Shown here: positions 25,639 through 33,793 of the stretch, piece after piece
Position numbering within the stretch: the first letter of the stretch is position 1
How the letters are laid out: the number at the start of each line of letters is the position of its first letter
Program-made: the position numbers and the translations under genes
Notes under the pieces: model-generated
The model's input: the letters and a program-made list of their open reading frames with translations, nothing else
Databases searched by the model: none
Told to the model about the DNA's origin: nothing
Assembly: GCA_028698995.1 (NCBI GenBank)
Contig: JAQVVM010000029.1
Span: 1 to 55,579, forward strand
Source: Bacteroidales bacterium
GTDB lineage: Bacteria > Bacteroidota > Bacteroidia > Bacteroidales > PXBB01
Length of the DNA: 55,579 nucleotides
Direction of reading: 5' to 3'

Positions 25639-25644
25639 ATGTGA

Positions 25645-26310
25645 TTAATTGTTAAAATTATCCTTCCTTAACTCAATACGTAATTTTAAAAGCCATATTC
25701 CAACGAGTATCCAGCCAATAACAGCAGGCCAGAAAATCAGGTACATGTGCCCATGCATTTTGGCAACTGCAAAAGGAGAATCACCTCCACTGCCCGGATG
25801 TAATGAGCCATCAGCAATACGGGGCAGAATACCGATAAAAACAAGCAGTAATACAAATGCAAAAATATTATAAACGGCGGCAAGTCTTGCTTTCTTATGT
25901 TTATCAGGAACGGAAGATCGCAGCACAACATAAGCAAAATAGGCCAACATGCTCACAGCAGCGCCATTAAGCTTAGGGTCATTTACCCAGAAAGCCCCCC
26001 ATGTAAATCGCGCCCAGGCCATGCCGGTAATCAAACCCAATGAGCCAAAAAGAAGCCCAACATTGACTGCTTCAATGGCCATAATATCATTCTTCAGGAC
26101 CGAATCGGAAAGGTATTTAATACTGTAAACCACAGAAAGTAAAAAAATAAAAATCATGGCAAACCACATCGGCACATGAAAAAAAACATTTCTGATGGTT
26201 TGCTCTATGATGGGTAATTGTGGAACTTCTATAATTAATCCTGCAATAACTGAGTAAATAACCAACAATGCACCCAGAAATTTCCACCAATTATTTTTCA
26301 ATCTTTCCAT
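25645..26310 (-). CDS. ccmC: heme exporter/handling protein CcmC
   Basis: A 221-residue polytopic protein with six hydrophobic helices that presents heme to CcmE on the outer face of the membrane. The two conserved His are visible in FFHVPMWFAMIF and in DGSLHPGSGGDSPF, and the tryptophan-rich heme-handling motif appears as FTWGAFWVNDPKLN. Its start overlaps the end of ccmB by 13 bases, and the ccmD-like gene follows 6 bases downstream. Together these form a minus-strand c-type cytochrome maturation (system I) operon. Confidence 0.93.
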   Translation of the reverse strand: MERLKNNWWKFLGALLVIYSVIAGLIIEVPQLPIIEQTIRNVFFHVPMWFAMIFIFLLSVVYSIKYLSDSVLKNDIMAIEAVNVGLLFGSLGLITGMAWARFTWGAFWVNDPKLNGAAVSMLAYFAYVVLRSSVPDKHKKARLAAVYNIFAFVLLLVFIGILPRIADGSLHPGSGGDSPFAVAKMHGHMYLIFWPAVIGWILVGIWLLKLRIELRKDNFNN

Positions 26311-26957
26311 ATATAAGGGAAAAGGATATACGCTAACACAATAATAATGACATCAATTAAAAGCAAAGTTAGGAATAATTTTAAAATTTCAGTAGAAATA
26401 TCAACAGCTACAGTAATGTTGGTGAGGCGTATAAGTACAATAAGCAACGGTAAGGTTAAAGGAAAGCCCAAAACCGCTGTCAAAGAAAAGCTGCTACCTG
26501 CTTTCCATGCAATAGCAGTGGTCATAGTAAGCAATGAAGACAAGCCAAAACTCCCCAAAATAAGTACAACAAGAAATAAAAATGTATGCATTATAAAGCT
26601 GCCAAAAAACAGTGAAAAGATTAAATATGTCAGCAGGGTTAAAAGCAGCATCAATAAGTTGTTGTATAAAATTTTCCCGATAATTACATTTTCAGGAGCA
26701 CTGATGGTATAATAATAGAAATAACGGTTTTTGCTTTCGAGAGAAAAACTATGAGAAACGGTATTAATGGTTGCAAAAACAATAATAATCCAGAATAGAG
26801 CTGTCCATGTGAGGGCATCTATTGAGTTACTAAAAACCAGATAGCTTATAAAAACCGTAGCTATAACATAAAGTATAGCAGAATTAAATGCGTATTTATG
26901 CCGCCATTCAATGAGAATGTCTTTTTTTAGAAGGTGCTTTATATGTTGAATTTCCAT
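26298..26957 (-). CDS. ccmB: heme exporter membrane subunit CcmB
   Basis: The membrane subunit of the CcmAB ABC transporter, about 219 residues from ATG 26957, with six predicted helices. The start MEIQHIKHLLKKDILIEWRHKYAFNSAILY matches the family's usual N-terminus (basic helix then KD-LLEWR). A GTG further upstream would add 14 residues of unlikely sequence. CcmB with the ATPase CcmA powers heme release from CcmE. No ccmA is adjacent: the gene upstream is an M16 peptidase. Confidence 0.9.
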   Translation of the reverse strand: MEIQHIKHLLKKDILIEWRHKYAFNSAILYVIATVFISYLVFSNSIDALTWTALFWIIIVFATINTVSHSFSLESKNRYFYYYTISAPENVIIGKILYNNLLMLLLTLLTYLIFSLFFGSFIMHTFLFLVVLILGSFGLSSLLTMTTAIAWKAGSSFSLTAVLGFPLTLPLLIVLIRLTNITVAVDISTEILKLFLTLLLIDVIIIVLAYILFPYIWKD

Positions 26958-27041
26958 AAAAGAATATTTTATCTGTTTACGAAACCCCATATTAAACACA
27001 AAGGCTTATAATACTGCATTAAATACAATTCAATCTTAATA

Positions 27042-29918
27042 CTATTTCCTAAAAAGTACATTTTTATTAAGCTCGACAATTCTTCCGAAAGTGGCAATAT
27101 GCTCCATGTCTAATCTTTCTTTATCTCCTACAATACAGATTGCAACCGGTTTATTTTTCAAATTACGGACATAAAAATTATTGATATCCTGGAATGTCAT
27201 TTCCAAAAATCTTGGGTTTTTATATTTTGCAGGATCAGAATCAAACCCTTGCTGCTGCCACGAAAGAATAGTTTCACTCAGAACCCTGAAATTAGGTTTA
27301 CCAGTAAAAAGCTCCTCAATTAAAGAAGTTTTGAGAACTTCAAAACGTTCTTCTTTCAGAGGCATATTTCTAAATAAGCCCATAAAAATATCAAGAGCTT
27401 CTTTGGTTTTATCAGCTTGAGTCCCTATAAATCCAACAAAATAGGCTGGTTTTTGCCCCAAATCTGGTGTCTGCAAAGATGCACCGGTAGCATAGGCCAT
27501 AGAGCGGTATTCGCGTATTTCCTGTACCACCAGTCCTGAGAAACCACCTCCAAAATACTCGTTAAAAGCATCATAATAGGCAGCTTCATCTATATTAAAC
27601 TCATTACCATTGGCTAAGAAGTAAATCTGACTTTGGATGGCTTTTTTATCGTTAATAAAATACACAATATTTTCACTAATAGTATTATCTGCAATATATA
27701 CAGGAGCTTTGGAATCTTTAAGATTAGAATTAAATGAAATCACATCCCTGACGAGGTTGGCTACTTTTTCTGCAGGATTCATTGAACCGGTATAATGCAC
27801 TTCGCCAGCATAAGTTAATGCATCTGCAAATTCCTCTAACAGTTTATCAATTTTGAGCTTCTTAATCTCTTTCAAAGAGAACCTCTTTAAATAATAAGAA
27901 TTTTCACCTTTCCTTATATACTGAACCAAAGCTCTAGCTACATCAGCAGGCTCTTTATCTTCCATTTTCCGAACAGTTTTCTCTTCATTGATGATGATTT
28001 TCAGTTTTTCTTTATCCACTTTAGGATTTGTCAGAAGTTGGTTTAGTAAAGCCAGCCCTTTTTCAAAATTAGCCTCCATGCCTTCCATTTCGATGGACAG
28101 GTAACTTTCGTCACAACTGATGCCATAAGTTATGCCAATCTGATGAAATGCAGCTTTCAGCTCCGACACATTTTTATCGCCTGCGCCGGCATAATTCAAT
28201 ATTTGTGCAGCATAAGGCAGTAAGGGTTTATAATAACTCCCAATCCCAATTTTGTATTTAAAGGTGAAGATATCATTTAACGGATTGGGAACATAATAAA
28301 GTTGAATTTTGTTATGAATTTCCATTTGCTGCATGCTTTCCTCAAAAGTTGAAATTTCCAGAACAGGGCTTTCAACCTTCATTTCATAAAACCTTTGTGC
28401 ATAAGGAGAAACAGTTCCTTCTGTTGGAATTATAGGGTCAAACCCGGGTTTTTCAAGTTTTTCTTTTTTCGGGAAGCCCATTTTCGAATGAAGGGCAAGG
28501 TAATTACTACCATAATACAAATTTGCAGCACGCAGTACATCTTGTTTTGTTACCGCTCTTATTTTTTCAGGATAATTCATAATATCCCTAATGTCTTTAT
28601 ATTGCGAAAAAGCTTGAGCTAGAAGGACTGTGCGCGATTCTAAATTTTCGAATGATGATATATAATCAGTATAGAGTTCATTCTTTACGGCTTCAAACAA
28701 AGCATCATCAAAATCACCACGACGCAATCGGTCTAACTCATTCATAATCAATTTTTCAGCTTTATTAAGTGATTGCCCAACAATTTTTGGAATAAATAAA
28801 ATTACACTTGAGCCGTGATCATTATTCCTCCCGAAAGGAAGAATACCGGCAAACATGAGCTTGTTGTCTATGGCCAATCTGTCTAAAAGTCCTGTTTGTG
28901 CATTATTGGAAAGGAGTTTTTCACAAACATCCAAAACAAACTCATCTGCATGGTTATTTGGAACGGTTCTGAATCCTAAAGCACCAATTTTAACAGGGCT
29001 TAGACGTACAGAGACAAACTCACGTCCGTTAAAGGGCACCTCTTCAAAAACAGGAAATCTCGGAACTCTGTCACTTCTTAAGGCACCAAATTTTTCATTA
29101 ATAATTGGAATAACTCTTTCAACATTAAAATTTCCTGCCAATACCAGTCCCATATTATTGGCGACATAATAAGTTCTGTAAAATTCATACATGCGTCTTA
29201 GTGAAGGTTTCTTCAGATGTTCTGTTGTACCGATTGTAGTTTGTTGGCCATAGGGATGGTTTTTGTACAAATGAGCCAAAAAGGTTTCAAATAAAGCTGT
29301 TGTAAAGTTATCATTGTACATGTTTTTCTCTTCATAAACCACTTCAAGCTCCGATTGAAATAATCTAAAAACAGGATTGGTAAAACGATGACTGTATATA
29401 TCAAGCCATTTTTCAATTTGATGAGATGGAAAAGCATTAAAAAAGAATGTGATTTCATCGCTTGTAAATGCATTCAGACCACTGCCTCCTATGCTTCTGA
29501 TAAGTTTATCAAATTCTGTAGGAATCGCATAGCGACCTGCCTCAAGAGATGATTCATTTATTTTTCTGATTAAGAGACTTTTGGTTTCTTCATCAGTTGT
29601 TTCTCGTAGCTCCTCATACATAACACTGATGCGCTCTAAGTAATTACGTTCTGTTTCATAATCTGTTGTCCCTAATTCGTCAGTGCCCTTAAAAAGCATG
29701 TGCTCCAAATAATGGGCAATACCTGTCAGGTCGCTTGGGTCATTTTTACTCCCTGCTCTCACGGCAACGCCGCCAAATACTTTATTTTGTGTGGCATCAG
29801 GATTAAGTATAATTGTCAGGCCATTTTCCAAGGTCAGAACTCTGATATCAGGATTTCTGAATTGTGCATGAAGGGTAAATGACAAAATTGTTAGAAGGAA
29901 AAGAATTGTATTTTTCAT
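27042..29918 (-). CDS. M16 family zinc metallopeptidase (insulinase/pitrilysin-like), exported
   Basis: A 958-residue two-domain M16 peptidase with a signal peptide (LFLLTILSFTLHAQ). The N-terminal domain holds the inverted zinc motif HxxEH as His69-Tyr-Leu-Glu72-His73 in GIAHYLEHMLFKG, and the downstream Glu ligand in ELEVVYEEKNMYND. The C-terminal half is the inactive M16 domain with the substrate-binding R/Y region (IREYRSMAYATGASL). It would degrade peptides in the periplasm or at the outer membrane. It follows the M14 peptidase gene by 70 bases on the same strand and precedes ccmB by 84 bases. M16 and M14 side by side suggest a peptide-scavenging role. Confidence 0.93.
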   Translation of the reverse strand: MKNTILFLLTILSFTLHAQFRNPDIRVLTLENGLTIILNPDATQNKVFGGVAVRAGSKNDPSDLTGIAHYLEHMLFKGTDELGTTDYETERNYLERISVMYEELRETTDEETKSLLIRKINESSLEAGRYAIPTEFDKLIRSIGGSGLNAFTSDEITFFFNAFPSHQIEKWLDIYSHRFTNPVFRLFQSELEVVYEEKNMYNDNFTTALFETFLAHLYKNHPYGQQTTIGTTEHLKKPSLRRMYEFYRTYYVANNMGLVLAGNFNVERVIPIINEKFGALRSDRVPRFPVFEEVPFNGREFVSVRLSPVKIGALGFRTVPNNHADEFVLDVCEKLLSNNAQTGLLDRLAIDNKLMFAGILPFGRNNDHGSSVILFIPKIVGQSLNKAEKLIMNELDRLRRGDFDDALFEAVKNELYTDYISSFENLESRTVLLAQAFSQYKDIRDIMNYPEKIRAVTKQDVLRAANLYYGSNYLALHSKMGFPKKEKLEKPGFDPIIPTEGTVSPYAQRFYEMKVESPVLEISTFEESMQQMEIHNKIQLYYVPNPLNDIFTFKYKIGIGSYYKPLLPYAAQILNYAGAGDKNVSELKAAFHQIGITYGISCDESYLSIEMEGMEANFEKGLALLNQLLTNPKVDKEKLKIIINEEKTVRKMEDKEPADVARALVQYIRKGENSYYLKRFSLKEIKKLKIDKLLEEFADALTYAGEVHYTGSMNPAEKVANLVRDVISFNSNLKDSKAPVYIADNTISENIVYFINDKKAIQSQIYFLANGNEFNIDEAAYYDAFNEYFGGGFSGLVVQEIREYRSMAYATGASLQTPDLGQKPAYFVGFIGTQADKTKEALDIFMGLFRNMPLKEERFEVLKTSLIEELFTGKPNFRVLSETILSWQQQGFDSDPAKYKNPRFLEMTFQDINNFYVRNLKNKPVAICIVGDKERLDMEHIATFGRIVELNKNVLFRK

Positions 29919-29988
29919 ATTGAAGTTTTTAAAACTGTTTTTATTAAGCTGTAAAATTAATTGTTTTTGAAGGAATGCATAAATTTAA

Positions 29989-32373
29989 TCAGAATTTAAT
30001 AATCCTTACCGGTTTGTATTGTGCAGAAACACCTTGAAGAACGACTGTATAAACACCCTGTGACCATGTGTTTGTTGATATCTCGTAATGGACGGCATCC
30101 CTTATTTCTAAATCATTAATCTTTTGTCCGGTGGAGTTGTATATTTTTAGAGTCGTACCTTCTCTATTGTCGGGGATTTCAATTTTAAGAATATCAGTTG
30201 CCGGATTTGGATAAGCCCTAAAATGATTATTTGATAGGGGTGAAAAAACGGCATTTGTAACGAGCATCGAATCGGCAGCTAAAACTGTAAAATCATCAAA
30301 ATAAAAACCGTCTGTTTTTGTCCATGGGAACATATTGCTTTTAAGAACAAATTTAAAAAGCACCTGATGTCCGGTATAGTCATTAAGATCAATTTCTTCC
30401 ATTACCCAATCTTCTTGTAGTCCCTCATAGGCCGGTTGACCCAGTATTACACTGTTGTTACTCGGGGTTGAATATTTGCCGCAAAGTGGCAGCCAGGTAG
30501 TGCCGTTATCAGAACTTATAAGCAACTGTACATAATCATAATAATTTCCATACCATTGAGAAGCCATATCCCATTTGGCCATAAAGTGCAAATAGGCTGC
30601 ATTTGTTGAGCTTAAATCAACAGCGTTGTTAATAATAATTTGTTTGGTCGAATTTGAAGAATAATTACCACCGGGAGAATCTGTGATGCTTGAGGGAGCT
30701 GAATAGTATTCGTTTGTCGTTGTACTCCAACCACCGGGAATCCAGTTGTTAAGATTGGCAGCATCATCAAAAAAAACAAGCTCTTTCTGACCTGCTTTCT
30801 TTATGATTGTATCTGAAATTGTAAATGTTCCATTGTTTATTGTCAACAGAAAAACAATATCATCGCCATGAACAACAGTAGGGTCTAAACTAAAATAAAT
30901 CGAGTCTGATGTTGCCTGAAGATGCCCAATATTATTAAAAACCAATGAATTACCTGTGCTAGTGATGTTATTTGACAAGGGCAGAAGTGAAACTGTAAAA
31001 ACCGCATTAGTGTCTATGCCCAGATTTTGAATTGAGAACTTAAAATAGCTATTGACTGAAGGTATGAATAAATCTGTCATATCTGATACCAATGCATACT
31101 TACCTGCAAGATAAGCTGCAATAATATTTTGTTTCATAGTGCTTTTGCAGATGGCTTCAATTTCGTTCATAGGTGGCCAGAAACCGAATGCAGGTGCTCC
31201 TATTTCAGGTGTGAATGCAATAATTTTATTTTTGCTAATCTGCTCCGCATACATCCAGTCGTTTGAATCGCCATTGCCGGTATAGCCAAGAATATCGGGA
31301 GCTGTGCCAATAGTAAACCTATTTTCTGAAGTTAGAATTTGAGCATAAGCCATATAGGTAAGAGAATCAGGTGTATAGGTATTTTCTGCATACCCGTATG
31401 GGAATAAAAGCTGATTTGTGTATGTATGATAATTTAGTGCGATGGCAAAGTTGTTACTTTCACAAAATGATTTCAGCAATCTTGTTTCCGGTTCCGAAAA
31501 AGGGCCGGTACCTCTATAGGTATCATCAGATCCATCAGGAGAGGAGCCCAGATCGTCATAACCCCACATATAACCGAAGTTACGGTTAAGATCAATACCA
31601 AATGTGCCATTGCCGTTATCACGCCTGTTCTTTCGCCACAATCCGCCTCCTGAAGGGTCAGTGGTTTCATTGTAAACATACCCGTCGGGATTGGCACAAG
31701 GAACAAAATACAGCTCGAAGTTATTTACAATATTTGTGATATCGGGGTGGGTGTTGTAATTTTCCAGTATAAAATACATATAAAACAACATTTGTTGCAT
31801 AGATGCGGGTTCACGGGCATGCGTTAGCGCCGTGTAAAGAATTTTTGGTTTGTTCTGGCTGACATTGGGATTGTTTGAAATCCGCACCCAATAGACAGGC
31901 CGTCCTTCTATGGTATTGAATGTATCAATTGCTGCTCTTGCCGTGATGAGCTGAGGATACCAAGAGTGCATCGAATCGAGCTCCGAAAGCAACTCAGCAT
32001 AAGTATGAAAACCACCCATTGAACCCAAACTGAAAGCATTGGGCGTGGTATAATTACCGGTCTGACAGTAGGGACTTTTAACCCTCAATTCATTCTTGAG
32101 GTTTTGTTTTTTATAATAGTCCTTTACATCATCAATAATAACTTTATAGCTGTAACCATTCTGGAGAAGTTCATCCAAACTGGTCTGTGGTAATTCCATA
32201 ACATAACCGTCCAAAATAAAATAACCATCCATCGGCAAACCAAGGGCAGTTAGTTCATTCAAATTACGTGCTTCAATTTTTACTGCAATTCGCGAATACT
32301 TTTCAGTCTGACCTATAAGGTTGATGCTGATTAGAAAGCAAAATATTAATGTTGTTAAGAAAAATCTTACCAT
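29989..32373 (-). CDS. M14 zinc carboxypeptidase with T9SS sorting domain
   Basis: A 794-residue secreted carboxypeptidase. After a signal peptide and propeptide-like region (to about 120) comes the M14 domain, with zinc ligands in TALTHAREPASMQQM (HxxE) and the later His in ALNYHTYTNQLLFPYGY, and the catalytic Glu in IIAFTPEIGAPAFGFWPP. Residues about 530-690 form a beta-sandwich (ISDSPGGNYSSNSTKQI ... DGFYFDDFTVLA) resembling an immune-inhibitor-A/MAM-type module. The final about 80 residues are a T9SS sorting domain (FRAYPNPATDILKIEI ... YKPVRIIKF). It would be exported by the T9SS and release C-terminal residues from extracellular proteins. Confidence 0.93.
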   Translation of the reverse strand: MVRFFLTTLIFCFLISINLIGQTEKYSRIAVKIEARNLNELTALGLPMDGYFILDGYVMELPQTSLDELLQNGYSYKVIIDDVKDYYKKQNLKNELRVKSPYCQTGNYTTPNAFSLGSMGGFHTYAELLSELDSMHSWYPQLITARAAIDTFNTIEGRPVYWVRISNNPNVSQNKPKILYTALTHAREPASMQQMLFYMYFILENYNTHPDITNIVNNFELYFVPCANPDGYVYNETTDPSGGGLWRKNRRDNGNGTFGIDLNRNFGYMWGYDDLGSSPDGSDDTYRGTGPFSEPETRLLKSFCESNNFAIALNYHTYTNQLLFPYGYAENTYTPDSLTYMAYAQILTSENRFTIGTAPDILGYTGNGDSNDWMYAEQISKNKIIAFTPEIGAPAFGFWPPMNEIEAICKSTMKQNIIAAYLAGKYALVSDMTDLFIPSVNSYFKFSIQNLGIDTNAVFTVSLLPLSNNITSTGNSLVFNNIGHLQATSDSIYFSLDPTVVHGDDIVFLLTINNGTFTISDTIIKKAGQKELVFFDDAANLNNWIPGGWSTTTNEYYSAPSSITDSPGGNYSSNSTKQIIINNAVDLSSTNAAYLHFMAKWDMASQWYGNYYDYVQLLISSDNGTTWLPLCGKYSTPSNNSVILGQPAYEGLQEDWVMEEIDLNDYTGHQVLFKFVLKSNMFPWTKTDGFYFDDFTVLAADSMLVTNAVFSPLSNNHFRAYPNPATDILKIEIPDNREGTTLKIYNSTGQKINDLEIRDAVHYEISTNTWSQGVYTVVLQGVSAQYKPVRIIKF

Positions 32374-32400
32374 CGTTTCTGTTTTTTAAAACTGTCTATG

Positions 32401-32408
32401 CAAAATTA
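32401..32408 (-). promoter_or_regulatory. -7 promoter box (TAATTTTG) of the M14 peptidase gene
   Basis: Plus-strand CAAAATTA reads TAATTTTG on the minus strand, matching TAnnTTTG, 27 bases before the ATG at 32373. Confidence 0.35.
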
Positions 32409-32456
32409 CGATTAATCCTTAAGCGTAAAAAAAATAGAAGAAAATTAAAAACGTTA

Positions 32457-33386
32457 CTATTCTGTTTCTATTTTAAGGTAGGGTGAAATTTTATAAAAAA
32501 GGGAATCGTCAATAAGTTCTGATTTCAAAATATCGGCTACGCCATTGTAGGACCCATGTATTCTACGCATATTAACAATAGACAAAGCCACATTGCGGCT
32601 GATATAAGGGTGTGCTGAAAGTTCGTTGAGTGTTGCCATATTTATATCAATTTTTTTTAAGTTGCTGGTCTCAATAGTGATATAAGGTTCTATGCTTTTA
32701 AACAGAGAGGTATCAATACCATAAACCTCAAGAATCTGCTCTTTACTAAGAAAACCGCCAAGTTTTTCTCTGTAATTGACAATTCTACTTGAAAGCTTGC
32801 TGCCAATACCTCTTAAAGATTTAAACTGATTGGTGTCTGCACCATTAATGTCAACCATGGTTACCGTACCATTTCTTTCTTGCCCAAATCTTTCATTGGT
32901 AAAAGCAGGTCTGCTTACAGGCAAATCTATAAAAGGCTCCAAAATCTCATATTCTTCTTCCGAAATGGAATAAATTTTCTTAAAATCTGTTTTCACAAGA
33001 AAACGTCCTCCATGAGCCTCATAATTTTTTATACCCTGAACTTGCCTTTCCGAAAGCCCCATTCGAAGCCAGTCTTCTGTTGGCAGATTATTGGGATTAA
33101 AAGGAAAAGGTTTAAGTTTTGATTTTATGACAGACCCATCAATATCATTAAAATTAAAAGTACTTGTATCTCTTCTTAATCTTGTCTGCTCCTGCTTTTT
33201 CAACGAAAGTTCAAAGGCCGTGATGTCCTCTCTGAATTCACGAAAGTCGAGTATCTCTTCTTTATAAAAAAATATTTTATATATATAAGGGATTAAAATA
33301 ATCAGAATGATTAGCAGCAAAATAATCAATAAGGCATTTCTGTCGCCTTTGCGAAAAGTAAAATACTCTTTAATTGAATAATTCAT
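32457..33386 (-). CDS. membrane-anchored helix-hairpin-helix (ComEA-like) protein
   Basis: A protein of about 309 residues from ATG 33386. The longer frame overlaps the repeat-protein gene, and its extra N-terminal residues look non-coding. An N-terminal transmembrane helix (ALLIILLLIILIILIPYIYKIFFY) follows a basic segment, then three helix-hairpin-helix units of ComEA type are visible: WLRMGLSERQVQGIKNYEAHGG, the central DINGADTNQFKSLRGIGSKLSSRIVNYREKLGGF and DINMATLNELSAHPYISRNVALSIVNMRRIHG. ComEA proteins bind incoming DNA during natural transformation, but triple-HhH membrane proteins of this form are common in Bacteroidota without proof of such a role. It starts 8 bases after the repeat-protein stop. 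Confidence 0.85.
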   Translation of the reverse strand: MNYSIKEYFTFRKGDRNALLIILLLIILIILIPYIYKIFFYKEEILDFREFREDITAFELSLKKQEQTRLRRDTSTFNFNDIDGSVIKSKLKPFPFNPNNLPTEDWLRMGLSERQVQGIKNYEAHGGRFLVKTDFKKIYSISEEEYEILEPFIDLPVSRPAFTNERFGQERNGTVTMVDINGADTNQFKSLRGIGSKLSSRIVNYREKLGGFLSKEQILEVYGIDTSLFKSIEPYITIETSNLKKIDINMATLNELSAHPYISRNVALSIVNMRRIHGSYNGVADILKSELIDDSLFYKISPYLKIETE

Positions 33387-33394
33387 CAAAACCT

Positions 33395-33730
33395 TTATTT
33401 GAGAAGATGTTGCTTGGATGCATTGACCCAACCGGCCTGATAATCATAGTCAACAAAGAAAATTTTTAAATCGGCCTGATAGTCATAGTTGGTGAAAAAT
33501 ATTTTTTTATCGGCCTGATAATCATATTGGGTAAAGAACCATAACCCGTCTTGTCTTGCCTGATAATCATACCTTACGGTATATACTTTAAGATCGGCTT
33601 GGTAATCATAATCAACAACAAAAACCTTGACATCGGCCTGATAATCATAATTTGTTTTAAAAACCTTTTGACTGAATCCTGAAATTGAAATAATCAGAAA
33701 AAAGCTGAGAAAATAGATGTGTTTTTTCAT
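33395..33730 (-). CDS. secreted six-repeat YDYQA protein (DUF6150 / septoil-knot type)
   Basis: A 111-residue protein with a signal peptide (IYFLSFFLIISISGFSQ) followed almost entirely by six near-identical 13-residue repeats of the form hK(V/I)(F/Y)xxxYDYQAD. YDYQ begins at residues 28, 41, 54, 69, 82 and 95. Two blocks of three are separated by a two-residue insertion (ARQDGLW). The C-terminus reads AGWVNASKQHLLK. As far as I can recall, this pattern (repeated xDYxxQADxKVY units, a mid-point insertion, AGW then a basic KxHLL tail) is that of the DUF6150 family, later linked to the 7(1) septoil knot fold. The export signal implies a periplasmic or surface product. It lies 8 bases ahead of the ComEA-like gene. 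Function unknown. Confidence 0.8.
   Translation of the reverse strand: MKKHIYFLSFFLIISISGFSQKVFKTNYDYQADVKVFVVDYDYQADLKVYTVRYDYQARQDGLWFFTQYDYQADKKIFFTNYDYQADLKIFFVDYDYQAGWVNASKQHLLK
33434..33650. repeat. six tandem 39-bp coding repeats inside the YDYQA gene
   Basis: The plus-strand core GGCCTGATAATCATA recurs at 33434, 33473, 33512, 33557, 33596 and 33635, with a few substitutions. Spacing is exactly 39 bases except 45 between the third and fourth copies. The DNA repeats encode the 13-residue protein repeats. Their near-identity at the DNA level around the YDYQA core suggests recent internal duplication or conversion. Confidence 0.85.
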
Positions 33731-33793
33731 AACGATAGTTTTTTTTGGCGGGTATAAATAACAAAAATTATTCCATGAAATCTAAATTGTATA

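Noticed and set aside
26347..26712. 121-residue plus-strand open frame
   Set aside because: It is antisense to ccmB; the Lys/Ser/Thr-rich product mirrors hydrophobic codons on the other strand.
32457..33431. Longer N-terminus of the HhH protein starting at 33431
   Set aside because: The extra residues overlap the repeat-protein gene and precede the natural basic-helix start at ATG 33386.
33434..33650. Regularly spaced identical 15-base units resembling a short CRISPR array
   Set aside because: The period is 39 bases (one 45), the spacers are also similar, and all units are in frame within a signal-peptide-bearing open reading frame.
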